In this document: positions 27,433 to 36,623 of the stretch, in pieces
Layout of the letters: every line of letters begins with the position of its first letter
How positions within the stretch are numbered: position 1 is the stretch's first letter
Assembly: GCF_045689235.1 (NCBI RefSeq)
Contig: NZ_CP136864.1
Coordinates: 1,054,001 to 1,118,000, forward strand
Origin: Congregibacter variabilis
GTDB lineage: Bacteria > Pseudomonadota > Gammaproteobacteria > Pseudomonadales > Halieaceae
Direction of reading: 5' to 3'
DNA: 64,000 bases
Program-made: the position numbers and the translations under genes
The notes under the pieces: generated by a model
Databases searched by the model: none
Told to the model about the DNA's origin: nothing
The model's input: only the letters and a program-made list of their open reading frames with translations

Positions 27433-28293
27433 TTAAAGAATAACGGTTCGCTGACCATTGAGTACGACGCGTTGCTCGCAGTGCAGACGCACCGCCTGAG
27501 ACAGCGCCGTTGCTTCGGTGTCGTGACCTAAATGCACCATCTGCTCTACCGATATCTCATGATCGATGGCGCGCACTTCCTGCGCGATAATCGGCCCCTC
27601 ATCCAAGTCAGCGGTCACATAATGCGCCGTAGCGCCGATCACCTTTACGCCCCGATCGTAGGCTTGATGATAAGGCTTAGCGCCCTTAAAACCGGGCAGA
27701 AAAGAATGATGAATATTGATGGCACGGCCCGCAAGTCGTGTACAAAGATCATCAGAGAGTATCTGCATATACCGCGCAAGCACCAAAAGATCCGCTTCGC
27801 AGTCGTCAAGCACCGCAAGAAGCTTCTGCTCCTGAGCGGACTTGGTTTCCTTGGTAATGGGCAGGTAGTAAAACGGGACGTTATGCCACTCGCTCAGCGC
27901 ACGACAGTCCTCATGGTTACTGATCACCGCAACAATATCCACAGGTAAGGCCCCTGCACGCAGTTTGGTCAGCAGTGCCGTCAGACAGTGGTCGTAGCGT
28001 GAGACCGCGACCACAACTTTTGGCAAGGATGTGAGGCATCGCAAGCTATATTCCATGCGTAAATCTTCAACCACCGGCTGCAAACGCGCTTCGAATTGCT
28101 CAAAACTGCAGCTCATAGCGCTCACATCGAACACGCAGCGAAGAAAAAACGTATTGGTGACAGGGTCCGTATAGTTAGAAATCTCGGTGATGTTAATACC
28201 GCACTCGTAGAATAAATTTGAGTAGCGTGCGACTACGCCGATGGAGTCGGGACATGAGAAAGTCAAAATGTAGGACTGTGCCGTATCGTTCAC
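27433..28293 (-). CDS. purU: formyltetrahydrofolate deformylase
   Basis: About 286 residues from a GTG at 28293; the open frame reaches a TTG at 28356, but the shorter form matches the family length. An N-terminal ACT domain ('YILTFSCPDSIGVVARYSNLFYECGINITE') is followed by the formyltransferase-fold hydrolase. 'RAINIHHSFLPGFKGAKPYHQAYDRGVKVIGATAHYV' carries the catalytic Asn and His, and 'LDEGPIIAQ' the Asp. PurU hydrolyses 10-formyl-THF to THF and formate, keeping the one-carbon pool balanced, and is controlled through its ACT domain by Met/Gly in E. coli. It leads the purU-folD operon. The gap up to yaeQ (286 bases) holds no other gene that I can support. Confidence 0.93.
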   Translation of the reverse strand: MNDTAQSYILTFSCPDSIGVVARYSNLFYECGINITEISNYTDPVTNTFFLRCVFDVSAMSCSFEQFEARLQPVVEDLRMEYSLRCLTSLPKVVVAVSRYDHCLTALLTKLRAGALPVDIVAVISNHEDCRALSEWHNVPFYYLPITKETKSAQEQKLLAVLDDCEADLLVLARYMQILSDDLCTRLAGRAINIHHSFLPGFKGAKPYHQAYDRGVKVIGATAHYVTADLDEGPIIAQEVRAIDHEISVEQMVHLGHDTEATALSQAVRLHCEQRVVLNGQRTVIL

Positions 28294-28579
28294 GTTAGTA
28301 CTGCTCAATTTGAGATGCGGTAATTTGCGCCGTTGGCACTGGTAAACGCCAATCAAACACCAGCACAGCGCAGTGTGCGGACCAAATTAGAAAGAAGTGG
28401 GTATGGTGCCGACAAAATAAACAAAACCTGTCTCCAATCAAGCTGAAGACCAATCCGCATATCGTGAACTAACTGGGCCCCTGGTGCCACAAAAATCTTA
28501 ATGTCAGTAGCAAAAAAGTTACTGGCCCGACATGAGCAACGTACACTGGGTGACCACCGCGAAACCGAGCACAAACTGC

Positions 28580-29131
28580 ATGGCACTCAAATCCACGGTC
28601 TTTAAGGTCAAGCTAAACGTTGCTGATCTTGATCGCAATATATACGGAGATTTCGCTTTAGCCGTCGCAAGGCATCCCTCGGAAACCGACGCGCGCATGA
28701 TGTTGCGGGTAGCGGTGTTTGCCCTACACGCACATGAGCAGCTGCAGTTTGGACGGGGTATCAGCACCGATGATGAGCCGGACCTATGGATAAAAGATCT
28801 GACAGACGCCATTGAGCTTTGGATTGAACTGGGAACGCCGGATCCAAGCCGTCTGCGAAAAGCCAGCGGTCGCGCGCAAAACGTCCTGCTGTACGCCTAC
28901 GGCGAACGTGCGTTTAAGGTCTGGTGGGACAAAAATGCAGACGCTCTGGCGCGCTTTGACAATTTGTCGGTCTACAGTGTGACTGACAGCGAACTTACAG
29001 AGTTGGCTGCATTGGCGGCACCGGGGCTGGCCCTGCAATGCACAATTTCTGATGGCGAGTTGTGGCTAACGAGCGGCAACGAGTCGGTGCAGGTCAAACC
29101 CGCGGTGCTGCGACGCGCAGAAGAACCCTAG
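28580..29131 (+). CDS. yaeQ: YaeQ family protein
   Basis: A 183-residue protein from the ATG at 28580 (an in-frame start at 28532 is less likely). It shows the family's 'MALKSTVFKVKLNVADLDRN', 'ARHPSETDARMMLRVAVFALHA' and 'GTPDPSRLRKASGRAQNV' segments over its whole length. YaeQ has a fold related to PD-(D/E)xK nucleases; 'DEPDLW' and the 'ELGTPDP' Asp/Glu with the 'KASGRA' Lys would be the site. No activity is firmly established; an old link to RfaH-less haemolysin expression is weak. It is convergent with the acyl-CoA synthetase gene. Confidence 0.9.
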   Translation: MALKSTVFKVKLNVADLDRNIYGDFALAVARHPSETDARMMLRVAVFALHAHEQLQFGRGISTDDEPDLWIKDLTDAIELWIELGTPDPSRLRKASGRAQNVLLYAYGERAFKVWWDKNADALARFDNLSVYSVTDSELTELAALAAPGLALQCTISDGELWLTSGNESVQVKPAVLRRAEEP

Positions 29132-29198
29132 CGCCAGCATTCGTCGACTCCGGGTTTCTTGATTCAGGTCTGAGCATCCACTACTTACAGCAACAGGA

Positions 29199-30683
29199 TC
29201 AGGCTGGCGCCCGAAGTGCCGACTTGGTGACCTTACCCATAGCGTTTCTCGGAAGACTATCGACGATCTTGATCGCTTTGGGGATCTTGTAAGACGACAT
29301 TTTTCCAGCGCACCAATGCTTTAGATCGTCGTACGCCAAAGATGCGCCCTCCTTGAGAGCGACCACCGCGAGCACAGACTCTCCCCAGGTATCGTCCGGC
29401 ACGCCTAGCACCGCCGCCTCTGCGATCGCCTCATGCGTGAGCAATACCGCTTCAATCTCCAGCGCAGACAGTTTGTAGCCTCCGGACTTGATGATGTCGA
29501 TAGAAGAACGCCCCATGATGCGGTAGTAACCATTGTCGAGTACGGCCACATCACCGGTGGCAAACCACCCGTCAACAAAACTCTCTTGTGTCGCCCTTGG
29601 GTTATTCCAGTACTCAAGAAAAACACTATCCCCTTTGACACGGATCTCCCCGGGGGACCCCTCGTCGGTAATCGCTACCTTGTGCTCATCAAATAGCTTC
29701 ACCTCGACGCCGGGTAATGGCTGCCCCACATGCCCCGCGCGGCGCTCGCCGTTGTAGGGGTTAGACAGCGCCATGCCAATTTCGGTCATCCCATAACGCT
29801 CTAAAAGCACCTGCCCTGTTAGCTCCTTCCAGCGATAAAACAGACTCTCGGGACAGGCCGCAGAGCCCGAGACATTTAAACGCATTGCCCCAAATCCCGA
29901 ACAAATTCCTGCAAGCGCAGCAGCATCCAGCGTCTCAAAGTACTGAATGAGTTTTACGTAAATCGTTGGCACGGCCATAAACACAGTGAAGGTGCCAGCG
30001 GCCACCTGCCGGGTGATGCGTGGCATATCAAAGGACTGATACAAATGAACGCTGGCGCCCGCTGCCAAAGCACAACTGAGAATATTGATAATGCCATGCA
30101 CGTGATGCAGTGGCAAAAACAAGGGGATCACATCGTCGGAGCTCCACGCCCAGGCTTTTACCAAAGTGCTGATCTGTGCCTGAATGGTTTTGTGCGTACT
30201 CACGACACCCTTAGGTTTACTGGTAGTGCCACTGGTAAACAAAATCATGGCACGCCGCCCAGGCGCAATCGCTGGCAACTGCACAATGTCGCCATTTAAC
30301 ACATCAGTAACGTCGAGCAATTCAATCTTCAGCTGCGCACAAAGATCAACAAGCGACTCTCTGTGCTCGGGACCGGCTATGAGGCGCGTCACTGAGGCAC
30401 TGCCAAGGTAGTGCTCTAACTCGGTGACCGCAGAGGCAACATTCAAGGGAACTGCGATGCCGCCCGCGCGCCAAACGCCATGCATGGTCGCTACATAGTC
30501 CATGCTCGCTGGCAAGAAAAAGGCTATTCGCTCTTCCGCTAAATCGCTGCTGCCGGCAAGCAATCCGGTAGCGATGCAATTGGCACGATGATTCAGCTGT
30601 GCATAGCTAAAGGCCTGGTCACTCTCGACCAAAGCTATCTTATTGTTGTCATCACGCAATTCAGAAAAATACGACAGGGACAT
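29199..30683 (-). CDS. matB: malonyl-CoA synthetase-like acyl-CoA ligase (MatB)
   Basis: A 494-residue ANL-superfamily ligase. Motifs are 'MILFTSGTTSKPKGVVSTHK' (P-loop), 'LERYGMTEIGMALSNPY', 'GWFATGDVAVLDNGYYRIMGRSSIDIIKSGGYKLSALEIE' (hinge and A8) and the catalytic Lys in 'GKVTKSAL' near the end. The 'GRSSIDIIKSGGYKLSALEIE' sequence and the compact length agree with malonyl-CoA synthetases. The gene follows madL-madM, the malonate importer, on the same strand (57-base gap), which supports malonate as the substrate: import, then ATP-dependent CoA ligation. The decarboxylase that would make acetyl-CoA is not in the window, so the malonyl-CoA could instead feed fatty-acid or polyketide synthesis. 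Confidence 0.85.
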   Translation of the reverse strand: MSLSYFSELRDDNNKIALVESDQAFSYAQLNHRANCIATGLLAGSSDLAEERIAFFLPASMDYVATMHGVWRAGGIAVPLNVASAVTELEHYLGSASVTRLIAGPEHRESLVDLCAQLKIELLDVTDVLNGDIVQLPAIAPGRRAMILFTSGTTSKPKGVVSTHKTIQAQISTLVKAWAWSSDDVIPLFLPLHHVHGIINILSCALAAGASVHLYQSFDMPRITRQVAAGTFTVFMAVPTIYVKLIQYFETLDAAALAGICSGFGAMRLNVSGSAACPESLFYRWKELTGQVLLERYGMTEIGMALSNPYNGERRAGHVGQPLPGVEVKLFDEHKVAITDEGSPGEIRVKGDSVFLEYWNNPRATQESFVDGWFATGDVAVLDNGYYRIMGRSSIDIIKSGGYKLSALEIEAVLLTHEAIAEAAVLGVPDDTWGESVLAVVALKEGASLAYDDLKHWCAGKMSSYKIPKAIKIVDSLPRNAMGKVTKSALRAPA

Positions 30684-30740
30684 AAGTTAACGGTCTCAAT
30701 TTTTTCTAATGATGTCAGGACTGGTAACAGCCGCGTTGTT

Positions 30741-31499
30741 CTAAAAAATAGCACTAACGACAAAAAACAGTAACGATGGCCCGAGTAGGCAACCAATTCC
30801 GGTATAGAACGTTGCGGTCATCGCACCGTAGGGAACCAGCTTTGCATCAGTCGCTGCCAGACCTGCGGCAACACCACTGGTGGTGCCCATCAAACCGCCG
30901 AACACCATGGCGGACTGTGGATTGTCCAAGCCAATGGATTTGGCCACAAAGGGCGTCCCTACCATTACCAAAATAGATTTCACCAACCCTGTGGCAACGC
31001 TCAGTGTTATTACCGCGTCTGATGCCCCAATGGCCTCTCCCGTGACTGGGCCTACAATATAAGTCACGGCACCCGCCCCAATGGTAGTGATGGACACGGC
31101 GTCGCTGTACCCAAAAGCCACGGCTACAACAGCCCCCACAAAAAATGATACAAGCACCCCGGCAAAAATCGAGATAACCCCCGCCAAACCGGCTTTTCTT
31201 AGCTCACTTAGGTGCACACCAAAGGCGGTAGCAACAATGGCAAAGTCACGCATCATGCCGCCACCGAGCAGACCGATACCCCCTAGCAACCCAATATCTG
31301 CCACTCCGGACTGACCGCCACTGCTAACTCCTCCCCAGTAGGCGAGCAGCAAGCCGATGGCTATGGCAATTGCAGACCCGTGAATACGGCCCGCCGTAAG
31401 CCTGTTGGAGAAAAAATACGACACCCACATCACTAAACCAATGAAGGCAAAAGCGGCAATCAAGTTATTGCGAAGAAAAACCGATTCGATGACGTCCAT
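30741..31499 (-). CDS. madM: malonate transporter subunit MadM
   Basis: A 252-residue polytopic inner-membrane protein with about eight helices. It contains the glycine-rich 'IGLLGGIGLLGGGMMRDFAIVATAFGV' and 'MVFGGLMGTTSGVAAGLAATDAKLVPYGAMTATFYTGIG' segments of the MadM family. MadL and MadM together form a Na+-dependent malonate symporter. Its ATG overlaps the last base of madL (one-base overlap), showing tight coupling. The order is madL-madM-matB. Confidence 0.92.
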   Translation of the reverse strand: MDVIESVFLRNNLIAAFAFIGLVMWVSYFFSNRLTAGRIHGSAIAIAIGLLLAYWGGVSSGGQSGVADIGLLGGIGLLGGGMMRDFAIVATAFGVHLSELRKAGLAGVISIFAGVLVSFFVGAVVAVAFGYSDAVSITTIGAGAVTYIVGPVTGEAIGASDAVITLSVATGLVKSILVMVGTPFVAKSIGLDNPQSAMVFGGLMGTTSGVAAGLAATDAKLVPYGAMTATFYTGIGCLLGPSLLFFVVSAIF

Positions 31500-31891
31500 C
31501 AGGAATCCGCTCCGCTGTCTTCGTTATCGGCAGCGTCTGGTTTCCTGATTCGACTGAGCATAGGTACCAGTGCAAACGAGACAACTACCGCCGCCACCCC
31601 GGCGACCAAGGCCAGCACCCCGCCATCGACAGCCGCCGCTACGTTCTGCTTGGCAGCCATGGCCACCACAATAGGGATGTACATGGCACTCCAGAACTGA
31701 ATACCGGATCCCGCCGCGCCGCAAGTCAGGGATTTAAAGCGCTCTGAGTTGCTAAGCAACACCAGCAAAAGCATGGCAATGCCGACCCCGCCGACATTGG
31801 CACTAACACCGAGCAGCTCACCCAGAACCTGTCCGGTGAGCATGCCGATCAAGAGACAGCCAGAAAGAAGAGCAACGCCGTAGATGATCAT
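31499..31891 (-). CDS. madL: malonate transporter subunit MadL
   Basis: A 130-residue membrane protein with four helices; 'GELLGVSANVGGVGIAMLLLV' and 'QFWSAMYIPIVVAMAAKQNVAAAVDGG' are characteristic of MadL. It is the first gene of the malonate operon and ends in the first base of madM. The ATG at 31891 is followed by a hydrophobic first helix; GGAG in 'CTTGGAGACA' lies too far upstream on the plus strand to judge, and the purine-poor 'AAAAAAACT' leader on the complement offers no clear ribosome site. The 118-base gap upstream separates it from the dehalogenase-like gene's end. Confidence 0.9.
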   Translation of the reverse strand: MIIYGVALLSGCLLIGMLTGQVLGELLGVSANVGGVGIAMLLLVLLSNSERFKSLTCGAAGSGIQFWSAMYIPIVVAMAAKQNVAAAVDGGVLALVAGVAAVVVSFALVPMLSRIRKPDAADNEDSGADS

Positions 31892-32009
31892 AGTTTTTTT
31901 CTTGGAGACAAAGGCCCGGAATCAGCCTGACCTGATCATTATGCACCTGACGATACCACTGACAATCAAATACGCTGGCTTGCGTCAGCGCAATAGTCAT
32001 TAAGATCGA

Positions 32010-33023
32010 TCAGAGTGGGTTATCGCGAATCAACTTCATCGTCACTTCGGCCAACTGATCTGCAGCCTGCTCCTGAAGAAAATGGCCTGCACCGACAATC
32101 GTCACGTGAGGCTGCCCCTGCGCACCGGGTACGGATTGCTGAAAACGCACTTCGGCACCCTCCGTAATTGGATCAGAGTCAGAAAACGCGGTGAGCAAGG
32201 GCTTCGCCCATTGCTCAAAAACCGACCACGCCGCCCGGTTAGCCTGTGTTGCCGGATTGTCAGGTCTTATGGGCACTAGGGTTGGAAACTGCCGCGCGCC
32301 AGCAAGGTAGGACTCATCAGGAAACGGCGCTGCATAGGCGGCTTTTTCTTCGTCAGACAAAGAAAGCATCAAGACCATCACCTCCTCTGGGCGAAACCCC
32401 TCGGACTCAGCGCAGAACTTTTGCCAATGCATGAACTTCATGGCCGACTCATCGCCACCCATCCCCATTGCCATTTCAAGTGCATTGGCGTGTACGGGTA
32501 CGGTTTGGTAATACGCTTCCATAGCCTTGCAAATGTCTGCTACGTCTCCGTCGGCAACGCCCTTGGAATCAGGCAGGCCTGTGTTTGCCACAACAATTCG
32601 CGAAAAGCGCTCACTGTTTTCCGCCGCAGCACGCAAACCAATTAGGCCACCCCAGTCCTGACAGAAAAGAGTAATACCGCTCAGATCCAGTGCATCGAGA
32701 AACGATTTAATCCAGGCCACATGATTGGCATAGCTATAGTCATCGCGCTGCGTGGGCTTATCTGACTTTCCAAAACCAATCAGGTCAGGTGCTATCACGC
32801 GATAACCACCTTCGACAAACAACGGAATCATTTTGCGGTACAAATAGGACCAACTGGGCTGGCCGTGCATGAGCAATACAACCTGCCCATCCGACGGGCC
32901 CTCATCAAGGTAATGCATGCGTAGCTCATCACCGTCTCCGGCTGGGATCAGTTGATACTGCGGCGCAAACGGATAGTCAGGAAGATTCTCGAATCGCTCT
33001 TCCGGGGTGCGTAAAAAATCCAT
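32010..33023 (-). CDS. haloalkane dehalogenase-like alpha/beta hydrolase (HLD-I type)
   Basis: A 337-residue cytosolic hydrolase. The oxyanion segment 'LLMHGQPSWSYLYRKMIP', the nucleophile elbow 'FCQDWGGLIGL' with D123 followed by the halide-binding W124, and the catalytic His in 'IVGAGHFLQEQ' match haloalkane dehalogenases of the DhlA/DhmA branch, which replace halide by OH. The Asp (not Ser) nucleophile rules out an ordinary esterase. True dehalogenation cannot be told from other Asp-nucleophile hydrolases such as epoxide hydrolases without assay, but 'HGQPSW' favours dehalogenase. It is divergent from an MBL-fold hydrolase, and a near-perfect palindrome at 33078 lies between the two. Confidence 0.85.
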   Translation of the reverse strand: MDFLRTPEERFENLPDYPFAPQYQLIPAGDGDELRMHYLDEGPSDGQVVLLMHGQPSWSYLYRKMIPLFVEGGYRVIAPDLIGFGKSDKPTQRDDYSYANHVAWIKSFLDALDLSGITLFCQDWGGLIGLRAAAENSERFSRIVVANTGLPDSKGVADGDVADICKAMEAYYQTVPVHANALEMAMGMGGDESAMKFMHWQKFCAESEGFRPEEVMVLMLSLSDEEKAAYAAPFPDESYLAGARQFPTLVPIRPDNPATQANRAAWSVFEQWAKPLLTAFSDSDPITEGAEVRFQQSVPGAQGQPHVTIVGAGHFLQEQAADQLAEVTMKLIRDNPL

Positions 33024-33077
33024 CAGTTAGTCCCTCTTAGGTCTAGAATTGCTTTAGTATCGTGCGTTAGAATTTAT

Positions 33078-33094
33078 TGGCACAGATAGTGTCA
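33078..33094. promoter_or_regulatory. near-palindrome TGGCAC-N5-GTGTCA in a divergent promoter
   Basis: TGGCACAGATAGTGTCA is an inverted repeat with one mismatch, between the dehalogenase-like gene and the MBL-fold hydrolase gene. It matches the perfect repeat at 39291-39307 (TGGCAT-N5-ATGCCA) in length, spacing and the preceding T. Confidence 0.5.
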
Positions 33095-33195
33095 CTAATT
33101 AACTCTGACTGTCAAAGGCCTGGCAAATGCACCGATGGTGTGCGACGTTTACAGCGATTCTCAATAGCAAGAATTGAACTAACAATGGAGACACC

Positions 33196-34266
33196 GTGAA
33201 AAAACTACTCGTCATTCTATCCGTCGCTGCACTAGTGGGTGTCGGTGTATATCTCCAACGTGCGGTGATCGCCGAGCGCATCATGGCAAAGGGGCTTGAA
33301 ACTCGACTGGGAACCGATATCGTCGACAGTTTTGACGACGGCTTGCATTTGGCTCTCTGCGGCGCCGGCGGCCCCATGCCCGCGCCCAATGCCTCTGGCC
33401 CCTGTGTCGCCGTCGTCGCCGGCAAACGCCTCTTTATTGTCGATGCCGGGACCGACGGTCTGCGTAATTTAGGTCGCATGGGATACGCAGCGGGCTCCAT
33501 AGAGGCGGTGTTCCTCACGCACTTCCACTCGGACCACATTGACGGCCTGGGCGAACTAGCCACCATACGCTGGGTCAGCGCTGCTAACACCGCGGCCCTT
33601 CCGGTGTTCGGCCCTTTGGGCGTCACCCAGGTCGTGGACGGCTTTAACATGGCCTATGCACTGGACGAGAATTATCGACACGCACACCACGGCGACACCG
33701 TGGCGCCTCGAAGCGGAGCCGGAATGACGGCGAGGCCCTTTGCTGCGCCGGCCATGGGAACGCTCACAACATTGATTGATGAGGGCGACCTTAAAATTGA
33801 AGCATTGACGGTAGACCACGCACCCATCAAACCAGCGGTTGGCTATCGCTTTACCTACAAGGACCGCTCACTGCTCATAAGCGGCGACACGACAAAACAA
33901 GACAACATTCAGCAGTTTTCCCAGGGAGTCGATCTGCTGGTACATGAGGCACTGGCGCCCAATCTGCTCAACATGATGCACGATGCAGCCGAAAAATCGG
34001 GAAATGCGGTATTAGCCAAAATTACTCACGATGTTTTGGACTATCACACCAGCCCCATAGAAGCGGCCGAGACGGCACGCGACGCAAAGGTGGGCCACCT
34101 GCTGTACTACCACATCGTGCCGCCGATCATGTTTCCGGGTCAGGAAACGCTGTTTTTAAACGGCGCAGATGCGGTTTTTCCCAATTATACCGTTGGCCGC
34201 GACGGAACGACCTTCTCGCTACCGACCGGCTCAAAGGACATCATTCATAGCCGTAAGAGTCTGTAA
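33196..34266 (+). CDS. MBL-fold metallo-hydrolase, membrane-anchored or exported
   Basis: A 356-residue protein with an N-terminal hydrophobic segment (KLLVILSVAALVGVGVYL). The metal motif H-x-H-x-D-H is 'THFHSDHIDGLG' (H109, H111, D113, H114); later ligands are in 'DHAPIKPAVGYRF', 'LISGDTTK' and 'YYHIVPP'. The layout is that of RNase Z/arylsulfatase-like beta-lactamase-fold enzymes; with sulfatase genes beside it, a sulfate- or phospho-ester hydrolase is plausible but not shown. GGAGA lies a few bases before the GTG/ATG region at 33196. It is convergent with sulfatase 1, 14 bases apart. Confidence 0.85.
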   Translation: MKKLLVILSVAALVGVGVYLQRAVIAERIMAKGLETRLGTDIVDSFDDGLHLALCGAGGPMPAPNASGPCVAVVAGKRLFIVDAGTDGLRNLGRMGYAAGSIEAVFLTHFHSDHIDGLGELATIRWVSAANTAALPVFGPLGVTQVVDGFNMAYALDENYRHAHHGDTVAPRSGAGMTARPFAAPAMGTLTTLIDEGDLKIEALTVDHAPIKPAVGYRFTYKDRSLLISGDTTKQDNIQQFSQGVDLLVHEALAPNLLNMMHDAAEKSGNAVLAKITHDVLDYHTSPIEAAETARDAKVGHLLYYHIVPPIMFPGQETLFLNGADAVFPNYTVGRDGTTFSLPTGSKDIIHSRKSL

Positions 34267-34280
34267 GGGATCACTGCGAT

Positions 34281-36116
34281 TCAGCGTCGATAGCGCAGTC
34301 GATAGGCAATAAAAAAAGGCAGCAGCACCAACACAGATAACAAGGCCAGGAGAATCTGCCGACCAAATCTGTCTTGCAAACCGTTGATGGCAACCTGCCG
34401 GCGATCGTTATAGTTTGGCAATACCGGCAGCACCCCGTTATCTGCTACATAGCTTTGATACTCACTCAGCATATCCTGCAACAGACCGGGCATCTTGCCG
34501 GCGAGGTCCTGAGCTTCGCCGGGATCCGTAACGATGTTGAACAAATGCCATTGATTGTCACCCAGCGGTCCGCGGTTGATAACGATCTTGTAGTCACCCC
34601 GAAACAGCGCTGCATTACCGGCCAGTTCGTAGCCTATGGCCTCGCTATCGGGATGCACACGCGCGACATCGCCGCGCAGCAGTGGCAAAAGAGTCCGTCC
34701 AATCATCGGTTCAACAACACGACCACCATAGCGACCTCCCGGTTCTGCCACTCCCGTCAGATCTAGAACAGTCGGCGCAATGTCTGTGACGTAGGTGAGC
34801 GCATTGGAGAAGCCCTCTTGTTTCTCTATCCCGGCACCAGCGACGACAAGCGGTACGCGCATGCCCCCCTCGCCAGAGTAAAACTTGTAGAAGGCCAAGG
34901 GGGATACCGAGGCACTGCTAAAGCTCGGCGGCAAACTGTTGAAACTACCTTTTAAACCCAGGGTGTCGTATTCGTTGGTGTACCCTTGGCGAGCCAGCGC
35001 AAAGCGCGTTAAAGCATTGTCAGGATCAACCGAGCCACTGGCTTCGCTGCCGTTGTCCGAGGTAAAGATGAACACGGTATTGTCATATTGCCCAGTGGTT
35101 TTGAGGTACGCCAGCAAGCGACCGATATGATGATCCATCGCCTCTACCATAGCGGCGTATACCGCCATGCGTTTTGCCTGATAACGTTTTTCGGCCTGTG
35201 AAAGAGCGTCCCAGTCCTCAGTAGTAGACATAGTCACCCTAGTCGACCCCTGAGGAATCACGCCGAGGTCCATGGCCCGCGTATGTCGCCCCTGGCGTAA
35301 AACCTCCCAACCCTGATCATAGACACCCATATAGCGATCGATAAACTCTTGCGGTGCCTGCACCGGCATGTGCACAGCCTGAAAGGGAACATAGGCAAAG
35401 AAAGGCTGTCCATCGCCCGTATTGCCGTCAATAAATTCAATGGTCTTATCAATAAGAAAACGCGAAGAATAGAAGTCGTCGGGCAAGTCGAATCTCTCCC
35501 CATCCGCAAACCAATTGGCCTTATCGTAGATAGGCAGATAGGGTTTCTGCTCCCAGTTATCAGCCCCAGAATCCGCCATAGAAACCGTGCGCTCGAAACC
35601 TCGGCTATAGGGCAAGAGATCCGGCGTCATACCCAAATGCCACTTCCCTGCCATGTAGGTGTGATAACCAGAATCTTGTAACAGCGAAGCGATCGTTACG
35701 ACATTACGGCCAAGAACTCCCTGATAGTGAGAGTGCTGCCGTTGCTGAGGGGGAATCATTTCCGGGATATTCGGCACGCCTGCCCGATGGCTATCTACCC
35801 CGGTCAGCAACATGGCACGAGAAGGCGCGCAACTAGCGGCTGTGTGGTAATTGCTGAAGCTAACCCCAGCGGCGGCCAATGCAGACAAGCTGGGAGTGTT
35901 GATCTCGCTTCCGTAAGAGGCCAGATCGCTAAACCCTAAATCATCCGCCAAGATCAAAATAACATTGGGCCGCTGGAACGAGTCTTTTGCCGAGACAAGT
36001 AACTCTGTCTTGCGTGTCGATCCAACATCCTGCCCAAAGCTTGACTGACAAAGGAGCGTTAAGACAGCGGCCCCAAAGGCAAGCTTCCCAAGGGCGCGTG
36101 ATTTGCGCAATGGCAC
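34281..36116 (-). CDS. sulfatase (formylglycine-type arylsulfatase), copy 1
   Basis: A 611-residue protein with a signal peptide (LAFGAAVLTLLCQSSFGQ) and a C-terminal membrane helix (LLALLSVLVLLPFFIAYRL) with a basic tail. The N-terminal 'NVILILADDLGFSDLASYG' holds the metal aspartates, and C96 in 'ASCAPSRAMLLTG' is the Cys-x-Pro-x-Arg site that must be turned into formylglycine. 'YMAGKWHLGM' and 'FTSDNGSEASG' complete the active site. It hydrolyses sulfate esters, probably in the periplasm. No formylglycine-generating enzyme gene is visible in the window. It follows the small membrane protein gene (36123) by six bases, so the two are co-transcribed. Confidence 0.93.
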   Translation of the reverse strand: MPLRKSRALGKLAFGAAVLTLLCQSSFGQDVGSTRKTELLVSAKDSFQRPNVILILADDLGFSDLASYGSEINTPSLSALAAAGVSFSNYHTAASCAPSRAMLLTGVDSHRAGVPNIPEMIPPQQRQHSHYQGVLGRNVVTIASLLQDSGYHTYMAGKWHLGMTPDLLPYSRGFERTVSMADSGADNWEQKPYLPIYDKANWFADGERFDLPDDFYSSRFLIDKTIEFIDGNTGDGQPFFAYVPFQAVHMPVQAPQEFIDRYMGVYDQGWEVLRQGRHTRAMDLGVIPQGSTRVTMSTTEDWDALSQAEKRYQAKRMAVYAAMVEAMDHHIGRLLAYLKTTGQYDNTVFIFTSDNGSEASGSVDPDNALTRFALARQGYTNEYDTLGLKGSFNSLPPSFSSASVSPLAFYKFYSGEGGMRVPLVVAGAGIEKQEGFSNALTYVTDIAPTVLDLTGVAEPGGRYGGRVVEPMIGRTLLPLLRGDVARVHPDSEAIGYELAGNAALFRGDYKIVINRGPLGDNQWHLFNIVTDPGEAQDLAGKMPGLLQDMLSEYQSYVADNGVLPVLPNYNDRRQVAINGLQDRFGRQILLALLSVLVLLPFFIAYRLRYRR

Positions 36117-36122
36117 TATCGA

Positions 36123-36500
36123 TTACCCCCGTTCAGCCAGCTTGCGCGAAGCAAACAACAACAGACAGGCAACTACAAACTCCACAGCAATCATCTCTAT
36201 TGCCAGGGTCGCATCGTGAACCAACCACGCCAGAATACGCCCGAGCAGCGTAAACCCCAATAGCATGATTGCCGGGTAATACCAGACGCGCTTCCCGGTT
36301 ATAAGCGCGATGAGAATGACCATACCCAGCGTCAAAAAGAAGCCGGACAGATCGCCGATCTGGGAACTACGACCCAGGCCGTCAAGCAGAGGCATAGCAA
36401 ACTGTGTCGCAGCTGCAGATGGATCGACCAACCAGCGAAGCCCCGTAACAACAAACAAAACTCCGGGCAACGCCACCAGCAGACGCAAAATCTTATTCAT
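36123..36500 (-). CDS. small four-helix membrane protein, function unknown
   Basis: A 125-residue protein from the ATG at 36500, chosen because GGAGG lies at 36506-36510 (five bases upstream); the open frame extends further but has no such site. It has four hydrophobic helices and the segment 'ALPGVLFVVTGLRWLVDPSAAATQF', resembling small DUF4345-like membrane proteins. It ends six bases before sulfatase 1 and probably forms an operon with it. No catalytic motif is seen. A GGCAC-AAA-GTGCC palindrome lies 29 bases upstream of its start. Confidence 0.7.
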   Translation of the reverse strand: MNKILRLLVALPGVLFVVTGLRWLVDPSAAATQFAMPLLDGLGRSSQIGDLSGFFLTLGMVILIALITGKRVWYYPAIMLLGFTLLGRILAWLVHDATLAIEMIAVEFVVACLLLFASRKLAERG

Positions 36501-36528
36501 AGACACCTCCAGGGCACTGTTTGTTATT

Positions 36529-36541
36529 GGCACAAAGTGCC
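36529..36541. promoter_or_regulatory. palindrome GGCAC-N3-GTGCC upstream of the sulfatase-1 operon
   Basis: GGCACAAAGTGCC, preceded by ATT as TATTGGCAC, is a perfect 13-bp inverted repeat. It shares the TTGGCA half with the palindromes at 33078 and 39291, but its spacer is two bases shorter. Confidence 0.4.
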
Positions 36542-36623
36542 GTGTTAGGAACCGATAAAGGAGTAAACCTTTATCGGGCACAGCCTGCGCCCACTATTTC
36601 ACAGTCACTAACTCACTCATTCA

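Noticed and set aside
28333..28352. TTGGC-N10-GCCAA inverted repeat upstream of purU
   Set aside because: It resembles the TGGCA palindromes only in the half-sites; arms are short, the spacer is long, and part of it lies in the possible longer purU frame.
33099..33650. 183-residue open frame on the minus strand over the MBL-hydrolase start
   Set aside because: It is antisense to the metal-binding HxHxDH region and has low-complexity composition.
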